Notes under the pieces: model-generated
The model's input: the letters and a program-made list of their open reading frames with translations, nothing else
What the model was told of the DNA's origin: nothing
Database searches by the model: none
Part shown: positions 11,560 to 23,980 of the stretch, piece after piece
Position numbering within the stretch: the stretch's first letter is position 1
Layout: each line of letters starts with the position of its first letter
From: Hyperoodon ampullatus
Taxonomy: Eukaryota; Chordata; Mammalia; Artiodactyla; Ziphiidae
Reading direction: 5' to 3'
DNA length: 64,000 nucleotides
Assembly (NCBI GenBank): GCA_949752795.1
Contig: OX457057.1
Span: forward strand, 160,681,980 to 160,745,979
Translations under genes and position numbers: made by a program

Positions 11560-12060
11560 GCAACTTGTATTTCAAATCATACTTCCTTAGACCTCCACCA
11601 CCCTCCATTTATCCTCAGTTCTTACCACCAAACCTATGAACCCACGTGTATCCATAGCTGTCCTGGACTTGCCCCTGTTATTTGCACATAAGAGGTACAC
11701 TGGCTGCTTTCTGGTCCAGGTAATCATTCTTCATTCTTCCCTCTTCCTAATTTACACTTTCAGTGTGTAACTCAGTGTTGTTCATTCTGCCTCCTAGGTA
11801 TCTTGCCAATCCACACACTTTGGTTTATCTCCATGTTCACCAGCTTGGCTCAGATAAGCTGATTGTGTCATTGTCCTCCTTAAATCCTCTCAGTGACTTT
11901 CTACTCCTCTCACATCAAGAAAGTCCTTCACATGTTTACCAGACCTCCCCATGCCCCAGTCCCTCTTAATCCAAGCTCTATCGGTTTTTCTAACCTCCCC
12001 TCTTTCTGTATTTACACTGTATACTCCAGGTTAGCGAGTAATTCAAAATACCTTCACTTC
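11560..12060 (+). mobile_element. L2-like fragment, forward, diverged
   Basis: Pyrimidine-rich sequence with aaatcctctcagtgactttc near 11884 and aagaaagtccttcacatg near 11919 resembles sense L2 between ORF2 and the 3'UTR. The better preserved L2 3' end at 12686-13010 may be the same copy, with a MIR between. Confidence 0.45.
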
Positions 12061-12071
12061 CTTGTTAAAAT

Positions 12072-12685
12072 GACTAACACTTACATGCTCACTATGTGCT
12101 GGGCACACAGCAACTCATTTGTCAGGACAACAAAACTATCAGCTTAATACTGCTACTATCCCCATTTAAAGATAAGGAAATAGGGGGCTTCCCTGGTGGC
12201 GCCATGGATAAGAATCTGCCTGCCAATGCTGGGGACACGGGTTCAATCCCTGGTCTGGGAAGATCCCACATGCTGCAGAGCAACTAAGCCTGTGCGCCGC
12301 AACTACTGAGCCTGCGCTCTACAGCCCGCGAGCCACAACTACTGAAGCCCAAGTGCCTAGAGCCTGTGCTCCGCAACAAGAGAAGCCACTGCAATGAGAA
12401 GCCCGCGCACCCCAGAATGAAGAGTAGCCCCTGCTCACTGCAGCTAGAGAAAGCCCACATGTAGCAATGAAGACCCAACACAGCCAAAAATAAATAAATA
12501 AAAGAAGAATTTTTAAAAATAACTTTAAAAAAAGAAAGAAAACTGTTAAAAAATAAATAAAGATAAGGAAATAGAGGCATAGAAGTTAAGCAACTTGCCC
12601 AAAGTTACAATGAAAGTAAGTGGTAAGTCAGGGTTTGAACCAGGAATATTGGCTATTCAGTCCACACCACTGTGCCATTCTCTGA
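12072..12685 (-). mobile_element. MIR SINE, reverse, split by a CHR SINE
   Basis: The left half has cactatgtgctgggcacaca and ccccatttaaagataaggaa. The right half resumes aggcatagaagttaagcaac and ends near 12685. The two halves join cleanly when the SINE at 12184-12558 and one copy of its target repeat are removed. Confidence 0.8.
12184..12558 (+). mobile_element. CHR-type SINE, long form, inside a MIR
   Basis: Head ggggcttccctggtggcgcc, B-box-like ggttcaatccc, and a body with two ccacaactactga-type units. A complex tail of TAAA and A units runs from about 12490 to 12558. The 16-bp exact direct repeat aaagataaggaaatag at 12168-12183 and 12559-12574 is the target duplication. Confidence 0.95.
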
Positions 12686-13010
12686 CCTTGTTCCCACTCC
12701 TTCAGACTCTTCCCTCAGCCCCAGCATTCATCTTCACCCTCTTAATTTGGCTGATTCTGACAATGTCTTCATTTCTCAGGGTAAACATCCATTCCTGAGG
12801 GTCAAACCTCCTTGCTCCATGTCTTCATGTCTTCCGATCTTTCCCTTCTTGTTATTATTTAACACTTGTCTCATCTGCTAGACTATAAGCTCTGTAGGGA
12901 CAGGGAACATGTCTACTTTATTCACAGCCACACCCTCACCACTTAGCTTATGCCTGATGTATAGCAGGTGTGCACTAAGTATTTCTTGACTGAATAAAAG
13001 AATGAACAGT
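12686..13010 (+). mobile_element. L2 3' end, forward
   Basis: The L2 3'UTR signature is clear: ctagactataagctctgtag near 12879, then catgtctactttattcacag and a tail ending gactgaataaaagaatgaac. Confidence 0.75.
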
Positions 13011-13044
13011 TACTAGTCACCATGAAAAACTTCTATGTATATAG

Positions 13045-13110
13045 AACACATAACACAGTACCCGGCACATAGCATGGACTTGATAAATATTTGATACTGT
13101 GTTCAGGAAA
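13045..13110 (+). mobile_element. Short L2/MIR-type 3' end
   Basis: The stretch cacagtacccggcacatagc followed by gataaatatttgatactg is the common end shared by L2 and MIR. It is too short to assign further. Confidence 0.45.
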
Positions 13111-16100
13111 TGGTAAGGAGTCTGGTTTGACTAGTGTGTGAAGGGTGTGAAGAGAGGTTTTGGCAAATGGTTCAAGCCCATTTAGTGAGCCAGAGGAGGA
13201 GAGAATTGCGTGATGGAAGGGGTTATCAGTATGTAATCTTGCAAAGGTAAATCTTAGCATTTCAAAATCCCTCCTTCCCAGCCCAGGATGATTTTGGATT
13301 TTTCTTTTAACCACATCACCCAATCTCCTTATAGCAGACTTCAGCAAAATGTGATTTGTGTGCTCTTGGGATCTTGGCAGGATCAGAAGCGTGCACTAAT
13401 GACCCAGGTGAAAACAAAGAGCCACTGTGCATCTGTGTAACACAAACAGCTACCTCCTCCCTACTAGAAAAAGGTCTATCTCAAATTCTAATCTCTATGA
13501 GCACAATTGAAGATTTCCTATTCCTATCTCCTTTGGAAAAAGTAAATAATTTATTAACCTCAAAAGGCTTCCTGGAACACTGGGCTAATCCCTTTAAAGG
13601 GATACATCTGGACACCCTAACTTCATTACAATTCTAGACTTGAATGCTACCGGGTATGTTTTGTTCTTCCCCAAACTGAGTGGTGCCAGGGAGTCTAGAG
13701 ACAAGCAGTCAGCAAGCCAGGTTCAAATCATTGTCTCTTTGAGGCTGTGTTTTGGCAGCCACAGCAACAGTAGGTTCAGCCTTCAAGGAGCAGTAAACTT
13801 CTTGTCACCCTTGAGTGACCCTCAACGGGAAAACTGGAACCAAAAGGGGATGACTTCCAGGGAAAACAGCTGATCCACCCACCACCCGTACAAACATGCA
13901 CCTAACTGGCCTGACATGAGAGTCCTTGGGGAAGGGCTTTGGTAAACTAGAGGAATTGCCAACATGTGAAATCAAGCCTCCGTGCTCTGCACATGCCAGC
14001 ACCACAAAAGATCGTGCTGTCAGAAACCACCCGCATTACAGAGCTGCTTTATTCCAAATCATTTTGTTAAATCACATCCCCACCAACTACAGGGCAGCGA
14101 CTGTACGGGACTCTTGTCATGGGATCAGTGTCTTTGGCCCTATTTTCACACCACAGGAGACATCTATCCTATTACAACATTCAGGTCTATGGCAAGCTCT
14201 TAATTATATTCGCTGTGAAGAACCAGTAATGAAGGGATATTTCATGGCCTTTGACAGAAACCTCAGACTCAGCAACCAAGGAACTGAAAGCCCTGACCTC
14301 AAGGCAATCTCCACACCGGCCTCCTGACTAATGCATATTTCAAAGTTTTCCAGGTTTTAAAGCGTGGATTACCTTTGCAAATGAAAAATTGAACAAGCAA
14401 AAGCATTTAGTGGCATGTTATTACAGTTACAATGGTTTTGGAAAAGCTGCTTGGTTTAACCCAAGGCAGAATTTCAAATGAACAAAGAAATAAATATCCA
14501 TTTGTTTCATTATTTTCTGTTTATTCTACCACGATTTAAAATATAGTATATATTGATCCCAAATAAGGTTTCTTGCCATTGTAACATGCATATATCAACC
14601 TACTAAAAAATTATGCATATTGATAAAATATTTAATAGTTTCAGGGGCATTCAATATCCAGCCACCCAAAAGATTGGTTGTTTATTTGTTTAGAGGATTT
14701 TGCATGGTAGTGAAATTTTGAACTCTGTACAAAAGATAGAGTCTTATTCTTTCAAATATTTCAAACCTTTCATTTATAAGAAAAATGATTAAAACAAAGT
14801 AAAAGAAATCAGTATTGTCTTTACCACGATAACATTTAGTCACTACTGGCCAAATATGTGGAATTTTACCAGATACTCTTCATCTAAATACTTTCATTGT
14901 ATACCTACTATGTACCAGGTAACTCCCAAAATGAAAAGATTAGAAACACACAGTCTTTGCCCTCAGATAGTTCAAATCTAGAAGGAGAAACAGATAAGTA
15001 CAACATAACATGGTAAATATTATTGGAGTACAATACATGTTAGCTGTACTTGATGTATAGATGTATAAATGAAGGAATTAATGAAGGAATGAATTAGCAA
15101 GGATATTTAGGGAGTGTAATAAATTCAGCATGGAAGCAGGCAATAAACATATAATATTCAGCAAAAATGGAGCATGGAATATTTTTAAATGAAGAAAGTT
15201 TCAAGAGGATTCAAAAGATTGAAGATTTTAGCTGTAGGGTTACAAAAGAAATCAGAAGTCCTACATTCAATTTATTTACATGTTGGTAAACCCAGACTTA
15301 AACACGAAGCACATGATAATAAAGAGCTAAACTGCAAAACACAGGAAAAGTAAGAGAGATAGGAGTCAGATTGTTACATAATGGTATGATTATTCAAACT
15401 CTTATTTTGGATTTATGAATGTCTACATCCAATCATCATGACATACCTATGTTAATATTTCCAATGTTGCTGCAATTACCCAGAGCATAAGTCACTACAA
15501 GTGAAGGTACTAGAAAGTGGTATAAGGTAAAGTTGGGCCAATTCTCCTCCTTTGGGCCCGTGAAGTGCAACATAATACCCATTTTCACTGCAAAGGGAAC
15601 AAAACCCTCATTTGTGACTCCCTCAGAAGAAAGAAAAACATTTTATACATCAAACAGAACTTTTCAAGGACTCTAGGGGCTCAGGAGAAAGAAAGAAAAT
15701 GACGATAAGTATGTGCCAAAAAATGTGGTAAGTGTTGGTCTAAAGAGGCATTATGTTGTAATAGATTTGTTATTGCGGAGGTGCATTCCAACTGTATTAT
15801 TTTGCTGTATGACCTTGGCTGTCATTGCCTCACCAATAAAACAAGGATAATAATGCATGCTCTACCTATGTGATGAGAATGCATGCTTCTTAAATAGTGT
15901 AAAACGTATGAGATGTTTGAAAACATTGTGAAAATATAAAAATCCCCTATTAGATTTGTTGCCATTGGGATGATAGAGTTCCAACAGGATGGTATTTTTC
16001 ATGTATAAAGGATGAAATAACTTTATTATAGGAAAATAAAAACATATTATAATGTAGGAGATCTCTCTCACAATCTATGCAATAATAGGAATGAAGTAAC

Positions 16101-16165
16101 AGAAATATTCTAATTTCTCTATTTCAGGCCCATCTATTTCTAGTTCCAGGGTACAGTTTGTTTCT
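13111..16165. other. 3-kb stretch without recognised genes or repeats
   Basis: The longest repeat-poor block in the left half. The first part (13111-14340) has a plus-strand open frame of 133 codons at 13926-14327 with no recognisable domain. The rest is AT-rich with no coding signal. Such blocks can hold conserved non-coding elements, but nothing in the sequence alone proves it. Confidence 0.45.
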
Positions 16166-16232
16166 GCATTTTTCCTTCTTTCTTTCTTTCTTTCTTTTTT
16201 TATTTCTTCTTTTGTTTCTTTCTTTTTCCCTT
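16166..16232. repeat. (TTTC)n pyrimidine microsatellite
   Basis: Imperfect TTTC units, interrupted by a T run, on the plus strand. Confidence 0.9.
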
Positions 16233-18058
16233 GCTAACCTTTCATCTTATCTTCATAAACATTTCTAAGGCTATTTCTTGGCTTTTAAAATATTATTGTG
16301 ATTATCAAATTTTAATTGAAAACCTGAAGGAAGAAGATCATAAATACCTGTTGTTACCTCTAATAAAGTCTAGCTTGCGTTCTGCCAAGAACATCTAGAA
16401 GTTGTTAAAAAATAGCACATTTCTTTATTTGGACTCAGCTGACTTGTACTCTGTGGACCTGTCAAAATGTTAAATAATAAATTGTTATCTCTGAATAGAT
16501 TCTTCCTTGCCCAAGATACAGTCAAAAAACGTGTTTTAGATGAGTCATTCAAGCAGAATAATTTCCCTTCAGATTACTAGAGTCATTAGGGGGGAAAAAA
16601 TAAAACCATGTGAGTAATTTTCCATGTATCTCGGGTTCAATATCTAAAATGTTTCATAGGCCTTGTGCATCACAAGGCAGTTTATTTAAATATACAGGCA
16701 CATCCTCTTCTCTGCTTCTGTGTGTCCCTTCCTCTTTAGCAGCTGAAGGCAGGCGCATCCACGGTGAACAGTGTCAGCAGCCAATACCCCTGTGCTTGTG
16801 TGTCATCGTTCCGAGCTAGGAATGAGCATGTCTTAAAAAACCAAGCGGAGAGCCCGTCCTCCTTTTTTCCCATCATCACTCTGACCTTTAAACAACAACA
16901 ATAATAACAAAACTTTTTAACAACAATCCAAACAACATGTGCACAATGCAAAGGTACAACTTCTGTAGCTAAATAGAGCTTCAGCCGAATAGCCACCCCA
17001 CACATTGGCTGCTGTTACTGGGGGGGAAAAAGGAAGGTTGCTTTGGCTCAAAGAAAGGAGGGGAATAGGCGGAGGCAAGGAGAGGAGGAGGGAGAACCCT
17101 GCCTTTGACAGGGGTGTTCCAACTGAGAAAATCATTTCTCACCCGCCGTGAAGAGCAGGTGAGCCACAGAAACAGGAGAGTATGTTCCTGACCCCTGCCA
17201 GAAAATTCAGAGAAGATTAGGACACTCATCAGGAGAGAGAGCGCCCTGCATGAAAATCTCCAGCTTTGATTTTTTTTTGGTTAAAGGTGACATTTCAGAA
17301 AAATGTATAGCCAACATGCCTACCATTAGCCTACCTTGCTATTCGATATTGCACAGATGCTCTGCTAGGGAAATTTGATCAATATATTAGATTCCTGGCA
17401 GAAAGATGCTATCAGACAATGCATGTATGCCTTGACATAGCTCAATTTCCATCTGTCCAAGAAGGTATTGATTTTCCGCTCACGGAAGTGCACACACACA
17501 CGTACTAAGAGCGCTGACAGAGGATGGGGGTTGGGCAGGCATTTATTCAAGAACAGGCAGCTCTGCCATTCCCCAGACGCATTCCAAATACCCTCTGGCT
17601 TGGTGACTTAATATTTGGATGATCTATATAAACTCCTCACATCAGGATGAAATCAATGGCCAATGAGCAAAACCAGTATTCCTCTGCTCACTCTTTGAAT
17701 GCTAAGAACTCTGTCAGCTTTTTCAGAAAATGTGGCCCTCTTGGAATCCTATTTCAGGCTTACTTCACATGAAACAACTTCCTGAAGCCCCATCTTCCTA
17801 ACTCAACTGGAATTAATTGTGCATTTCTTGGTCACAGTCTTCTCTCCCATTTGGAGGCCTGTTAACACTTCCCTTACCACTCTTTTATCCTTTCCTCATT
17901 TCTGTCAGTCTATTTCTGACTTAGACCGCTGTGGTAGTTATTCAGGCTGCTCTTCATCTTCTGGGCTTGGGCTGGGATTCTACTTCCTGGTCCCTCTGTG
18001 GTTAGGTGGGGTGGTGTGACCATTTCTGATTAATGAGTGGGAGTAATTTGTATCATTT
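16233..18058. other. No gene seen
   Basis: Mixed composition. Several overlapping 60 to 89 codon frames at 16610-17229 lack recognisable motifs. A short A-rich CAA/TAA run lies near 16890-16925. No repeat family was assigned. Confidence 0.4.
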
Positions 18059-18074
18059 CCAGGTTGAGCTTTTA

Positions 18075-18386
18075 TTTTTTTTTTAATTTTATTTTTTTAA
18101 CATCTTTATTGTAGTATAATTGTTTTACAATGGTGTGTCAGTTTCTGCTTTATAACAAAGTGAATCAGTTATACATATACATATAGCTCCATATCTCTTC
18201 CCTCTTTCATCTCCCTCCCTCCCACCCTCCCTATCCCACCCCTCTAGGTGGTCACAAAGCACCGAGCTGACCTCCCTGTGCTATGTGGCTGCTTCCCACT
18301 AGCTATCTATTTTGCGTTTGATAGTGTATATATGTCCATGCCACTCTTTCACTTCGTCACAGCTTACCCTTCCCCCTCCCCATATC
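18075..18386 (-). mobile_element. Young L1 3' end, reverse, with target duplication
   Basis: The T-rich tail comes first, then the reverse 3'UTR (tcagtttctgctttataaca near 18139) and a C-rich tract at 18213-18231. The end lies at the 16-bp direct repeat ccaggttgagctttta, found exactly at 18059-18074 and 18387-18402. About 310 bp survived 5' truncation. The unit is nearly the same 3'UTR as at 6773-6887, where it lies forward. Confidence 0.93.
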
Positions 18387-18402
18387 CCAGGTTGAGCTTT
18401 TA

Positions 18403-18925
18403 ATTGTCTATGGAAGAGCTTCTAGAGGAAAATATTGATATGTTAGACTTCATAAAAATACAGAACTTCAATATGACAAAAGACATCATTAACAAAGTTA
18501 GATGGTAAGAACCAAACTGAGAGAAAATATTTTTGAAATATGTAACAAAAGGTTAGTAACCATGTACAAAGAGAGTCTACAAATCAAAACACACAGGCAG
18601 ATATAAAAACAGGCATTCACAGTAGGAGAGATATAAGTAGCCAATAAACATGTTAAATGATACTTAATCTCAGTTGGAATTAGGGAAATACAAGTTAGAG
18701 CGACAATATTACATTCTTATCTATGAGATAGACAAAATTCAAATTAAAAACTCAAAATTTTAATAACTTACAGAATCAGCAAGTGTGGGGGGAAAGGCAT
18801 TCTCATTCTTGCTGGTATAATGTTATTGGAGGGCAATTAGCAATATCTTTCAAAATTATAACAATGAATATTTTGACCCCAGAATTCTATTTCTAGGGGC
18901 TTAACCTACAAAAATATTTGCATAC
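18403..18925 (+). mobile_element. Old L1M ORF2 end, forward, left part
   Basis: Decayed ORF2 sequence such as gacttcataaaaatacagaa near 18448 and accccagaattctatttcta near 18876 keeps the order of an L1 ORF2 C-terminal region. Interrupted by a MIR and resumed near 19146. Confidence 0.7.
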
Positions 18926-18929
18926 AATA

Positions 18930-19145
18930 CTAACAACATTCATTGAACACATATCATGTGTCAAGCCCTGTCTAACTGCTTTATTTATATTAGTCATTTG
19001 GAACCTGCGAGGTAAGTTCTATTCTTACCCCATTTTACAGGCAAGGAAACGGAGGCAGAAAGCCTAAGTTAACAATTAATAAGTGGCAGTGCAGGCATCC
19101 AGACACTCACTTCTGTGTGACACTGCAGTACTATGCTGCCTCTCT
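18930..19145 (-). mobile_element. MIR SINE, reverse, inside L1M
   Basis: Carries cattgaacacatatcatgtg, ccccattttacaggcaagga and a closing actatgctgcct, the reverse of a nearly full MIR. It separates two parts of one L1M. Confidence 0.8.
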
Positions 19146-19805
19146 CAGAGAAATATGCATAGGAATATATATTGCACCATTATTTGTAATTTTTTAAAAA
19201 GATGAATGAAAGATGAATGTTCAACAATAGGAGAGATGGTTACACAGCAAATTCAAATTATAGAATATTATGCAGTAATTCAAAAGAATGAGCCCAAGAG
19301 AACTGAAAACATTTAGTCATGCAAAACTAGAATATTCATAGTAACATTATCCATGATAGTCAAAAAGCAAGAATAACCCAAATGGCCATGAACTGATAAG
19401 CAGATAAACAAAACGTGGTCTATCCATACAATGGAAAATTATTCAGCCTTAAAAAGGAATGAAGCTCTGACACATGCTACAACATGGATGAACATTGAAA
19501 ACATGCTAAGTGAAAAAAGACACAAACAGCCATATTTTGCATGATTCCATTTATATGAAATGTCCAGAATATGCAAATCTAGAGAGACAGAAAATAGATT
19601 ATAGTTGCCAGGGGAATGAGGAGACAGGGGAATAGGTCTAACGGCTAATAGATACAGGGCTTCTTTTTGGGTGATGGAAACATTCTGGAATTAGACAGTG
19701 GTGATGGTTGCACAACATGGTGAATATAATAAAACCCATTGAGTTATATACTCTAAAAGGATGGAATTTTATATTATGTGAATTATATCTCAATTTCAAA
19801 AAGAG
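19146..19805 (+). mobile_element. Old L1M ORF2 end and 3'UTR, forward, right part
   Basis: Contains tggtctatccatacaatgga near 19417, ctacaacatggatgaac near 19478 and ggtgatggttgcacaacatg near 19701. It closes with gtgaattatatctcaatttc. This is the classic L1M ORF2 to 3'UTR order, with no open frame left. Confidence 0.85.
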
Positions 19806-20184
19806 AATGAGATAGGTATCTTTGTACTAGTACAGAAAAATGTTAAATGAAAAAAGCAAACCTCAAAACAATATGAATAGCATGTTTCCATTTGTGAAAA
19901 AGGAAACAATACATGTGTTTGTAAATGCATAGGAAAATGTCAACAAAAATACATATTAGTCTGTTAACAGAGCCTTCCTCTGGAGGGAAAATATATTTGG
20001 GAGAGAGAAGTGAAAGGCAAACACATTTTTACTGTATATACTTATGTTTTGAATTTCTTTACTATAAGCATATATTACTTTTATAATTTTTAAAACAATA
20101 AAATATGAAAATAAAAGCATTTAAACATAACTAAGCTAGTAAATAAAAATAACTTCCAGAAATAAACCATAGGCAAAATAATAC
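19806..20184. other. No gene seen; possibly further L1M
   Basis: Very AT-rich sequence following the L1M tail. No further signature. Confidence 0.35.
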
Positions 20185-20355
20185 GATGTAATGGCAAAGC
20201 CCTGAACTTGTAGCCAGGAGACTTGGTTTCCTTTCTCAACTCTGCCTTAATGACTTGTGGGTCATTAAAAAGTTCATCTAGCATCTCTAAGTCTCAGTTC
20301 CCTTGTTTGTCAAACAAGACAGACTAGATGACCACCATGGAACTTTTAGCTCTAG
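20185..20355 (+). mobile_element. MIR-like SINE, forward
   Basis: The order ttgtagccaggagacttggt, catctctaagtctcagttcc, gactagatgaccaccatgga fits a diverged MIR-group SINE. Confidence 0.55.
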
Positions 20356-21140
20356 AATCTGGATTCTACCATAGGTCATCCTCCCTTCTTGCTCTGTTGC
20401 CAAGGTTACTCGCAGCTTCAGCCTTTCAGACCATGTTTTAGACAAAGCATTAAATACAGTCATGAATTTACACATATTCCAAGATCATAACCTTACAAGA
20501 AAAGGATCATCAACCCCATTGCCCAGCTTCTGCTTAATTATGACCCTTTTTGTTTTATCCGATGGCAGTTAATTTCACAGACTTAGGGCTGAGTCAAGTA
20601 ATAATTCTTGGACAAACAAGATAATTGGCCAGACAGGTCATTTTGTTGTTGTTGTTTAATATATTGAAATCTCATTTAAGAAAGCACGCAACTCTGAAAT
20701 GACTTATTTTCCTTTCATCATGTACATAACTTCTCAGTTGTCTTTTCATTAAATTTTCCTGGCCCTGGACAGACAAAAAGAAGGTCAAAAGAAAGAGAGA
20801 GAGTCACAATTGCCCTGGGAACTCAGGGGTGCAAAAGAGGAGGGCTCAATGAAACACTGTACATGAGTGAACAAAAGAATGTATGCGAGAATGAGAGACA
20901 TTTCTGTTTCCTTCTCCATCAGGGTTCCAGCTCCTCTGCCTGGTGGCTAGACTGCTGCAGCAAACAGTGGGGATTATGTGCCTATCTGAAGGGCCTGGAA
21001 GAGGGTCCTCCAGAAGCAGAAGCTCATCCTCAAAGAGCTGGACCAACTCCATCAAGCACAGTGCCAGCACAAGTAGATGCCCCCAAAGTATCAGCATTCT
21101 ATGCTTTCCCATCTTCCATGGGAGACACTGAAGGAGAATA
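20356..21140. other. No gene seen
   Basis: Opposed open frames at 20846-21181 (minus) and 20863-21141 (plus) overlap each other and show no recognisable domain. No repeat assigned. Confidence 0.4.
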
Positions 21141-21144
21141 GAAA

Positions 21145-21325
21145 GAACCAAGACTTTGGAGCCTGGAAGACCTGGGCCCACATCCTATCTCTGTCACTGA
21201 CTAACTGAGTGACCCTGGACAACTGTGAAAACTGCAGGATTGTCATGAAGGTTAAACAAGATAACAGATGTAAAGTGCCTACCACAGTGCCTGGCACACA
21301 ATAGGTAATTAATGAAACACATAAC
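21145..21325 (+). mobile_element. MIR SINE, forward
   Basis: Nearly full length: gactttggagcctggaagac, ctctgtcactgactaactga, tgtaaagtgcctaccacagt and the closing cctggcacacaataggta. Confidence 0.85.
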
Positions 21326-22860
21326 TGTTTCTCATCTCTTAATTCTTAAAGGACCCAGGCCTAAAGTTTTGCCCAAAGCAGACCTTGAGATTTGCTTCAA
21401 TAGGATGTGTTTCTGAGAGCAAGGATATAATCCACCCTCTTATTTTTTTTTAATTTAGTACTTTTAATGTCATTTTACCCTGCTTTTTGAACAAGGGCCT
21501 CCCCATTTGTATTTTGCACTGGGTCCCACAGATTAGCTAGCCAGCTCTGAGGATGTGTCAGACACTGTATTCCCTTGAATCCCCTTCCCTCAGCCTGAGG
21601 TGAGGAGGAAACCCCAATTCCCCGTTCCTCATGGATGAGGGAAGATCACACCACCATCTCTGAGTCAATCCTCCACCAGCTTCTTTCCCTTCATTCTTTT
21701 ATGGTAGACAGTAGAGTAGAGATGGGTGATGGATAGGCCAGCAGCTCCTGTAGAGGTGGTTTAGCACTTGGTTTTGGAATGTGTGGATGCTTGGTACTGT
21801 TTTTTTTGGTCCTTTGCATTTGGAACATTGACACTGGGACTATAACGGCCTGGACTGCAAGGGAGCTTTAGCTCCCTGTAACCACAAGGGTGCCAAAAAC
21901 ATGCCCAGGAAGATAGATGGACCAGCAAGGAAAGGAGGGGAGATCCCTTCAGTCGTGGTTGGCTTCCTTCCCAGTTGAGAGAACACGTGATTTCCCGGTG
22001 ATGGAGGTGGGTTTCTCCTGGCAGGGCGCCCTTGTACAGAGTGGTTCTTCATTCCAGAGAACAACCACAGCTGTGCCTTTTGCCCTTGAGCATTCTCAGA
22101 CAGTTCATCATGGAGGGGCTAGGCAGTCTGTTGGAAAGGACACGCAGAGTAGTACTGTTCCAGGCAGGTCATGGGCCAGGCTCAGAGCCCTGCTACAAAG
22201 TGCTGACAAGATGGTAACCCTGCTGGAGCTTGTGAATGGCCTAGCGGGTACCCTTCCTTTGACCAAACTTCATACATAAAATATGGCTTGCTTCAGAACC
22301 CCTCAGAGTTTTTAACCCAGGATACTCCCGTGTTCTATGTGGCAAAGAGACCAGGAAAGTCATATGCTCAGTCTCCTCTGGAAAATGGGCAATGAGGGTC
22401 ATGAGAATTTCCAGTTGTAGCAGGAAAACTGGCAAGCAGGCTGGGTCTCCATGGAGGCTCAGTCAGGGCAGGGTCAGTGTACAGCAAGTAGGGAAACTGG
22501 CCTTGATCCTGCAAAATACTATTTTCTCCATATAGTCTACTATTCCCCTGTCAAATTCATATATGTTGCCTGCAGGGCACTCACTTCCTTTGTAGAGCCA
22601 AGAGGTCAGTTGAAAGACATTAAGGTACCTTCATTCTGAGTCCTCCAGTGTCTTAAGGACAATGCATCAGACCCTTGGGCTAGAACTAAGTCAGGTCCTA
22701 AGAATGCTGGCCTTAATCACCAGAACTGATGTGCAACCTGGCTCATAAGAGATGGTCTTCATGGGCTAAAGCACTTCTGGAGAAAATGACACAATGGTGC
22801 AGCAGGCACCACTACAAGTGCTGGGTCTCCAGCTTCTACTGGTCTCACAGTACTTAAAGT
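21326..22860. other. No gene seen
   Basis: GC-moderate, repeat-poor DNA. The plus-strand frame at 21917-22279 (120 codons) has no recognised motif and overlaps openings on the other strand. Confidence 0.4.
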
Positions 22861-23235
22861 GCTGCTCCTTGCTTTGTTCACTTTCCCTTTCCCCTGAGGG
22901 ACCATCCAAACTTTCCCAAGTTCCCACCTCCTGCCCAACCTCCATACCCTTCACTCTGAGCAGAATCCTCACCGCCTATGAATCTAACCACACCCATCCT
23001 TAACGTCAGCTACTCTCTCTTATCTCAGAGGCTGGCTGAAGTTTCCCTTCCTCTGTCAAGGCCTCCACCCATGTCCTTAACCCCCTCGTACTCACTCAGG
23101 AGACTTCCCTCCTCAGCTTTTCTCCTCTTTCCTACCTTTGCCCTCTGCTGCTCGTTCTTTCTCCTTTCCCCGTCTCTCTGAGAGTGAAACCAACGGACAC
23201 TCCTTTCCTTGACTTTATCCTCCTCTATTTTGTGC
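22861..23235 (+). mobile_element. L2-like ORF2 fragment, forward, diverged
   Basis: A pyrimidine-rich run with caaggcctccacccatg near 23059 and ctactcactcaggagacttc-like order resembles sense L2 ORF2 upstream of the RT core. Assignment rests on one good block. Confidence 0.4.
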
Positions 23236-23734
23236 CTTTCTCTCTCCTTCTGAACCAGTTCTGCTCCAATCTAGACAAGGTGGGAGGCTCAGGGCGGCCA
23301 GGAGTCAGGGTCTGGGTACCCAGATGGGGAGGGGCTGGAGTAGAGCCCCAGGACATGGAATAAAAAGGGAACTAAGGGCAGCATCAGGTGAAATAGGGTG
23401 AGAACAAAAGAGATGGTCAAACACTGTATCAATCCAAAATACACTGGGCAGAGAGGGGAAAAGTGGATGGGAGTTAAAGGATCTATGACTAGAAATAGGA
23501 AGACAGAGCCAAAAGTTGCAGGAAATTGGAAGGGAGCCAGAGCAGAGAGATTTCTCAAGGTGCAGACACCTAGTCTAGCATCCATTTATAGGGGACCTGT
23601 GGCCTTGCCCATGGGTGGAGAGGGAGCAATTAAGGATGCCAAGCCTGTCTGGACAATTTTCCTCCTCTGTCAGTCTCCTTAAAAAGGATAATCAGTGAGC
23701 ACTGCTCTACTTCTTTAGTCCACCTTCACTTTAA
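23236..23734. other. No gene seen
   Basis: Unassigned, moderately purine-rich. The reading frames at 23289-23585 (minus) and 23398-23682 (plus) overlap and look fortuitous. Confidence 0.4.
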
Positions 23735-23745
23735 AACTCACTGCA

Positions 23746-23969
23746 GGGCTTCCCTGGTGGCGCAGTGGTTAAGAGTCCGCCTGCCGATGCAGGGGACACG
23801 GGTTCGTGCCCCGGTCCGGGAGGATCCCACATGCCGCGGAGCGGCTAGGCCCGTGAGCCATGGCCTCTGAGCCTGCGCGTCCGGAGCCTGTGCTCCACAA
23901 CGGGAGAGGCCACAACGGTGAGAGGCCCACGTAACGCAAATAAAAACCCAAAAACAACAAAAAAAACAC
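23746..23969 (+). mobile_element. CHR-type SINE, short form
   Basis: Head gggcttccctggtggcgcag, tRNA-like ggttcgtgccccggtccgg, end ggcccacgtaacgcaaat, then a mixed A and CAA tail. The exact 11-bp target duplication aactcactgca lies at 23735-23745 and 23970-23980. Confidence 0.95.
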
Positions 23970-23980
23970 AACTCACTGCA

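Noticed and set aside
8260..13010. Pyrimidine-rich open frames suggesting exons of a gene
   Set aside because: The order of blocks matches sense L2, and MIR and SINE boundaries explain the remainder.
13926..14327. 133-codon open frame on the plus strand
   Set aside because: No recognisable domain, no codon bias or splice context, overlaps other open frames; the length is within chance.
21917..22279. 120-codon open frame, possible small gene
   Set aside because: Overlaps a shorter frame on the other strand, no motif, no promoter or exon signals.
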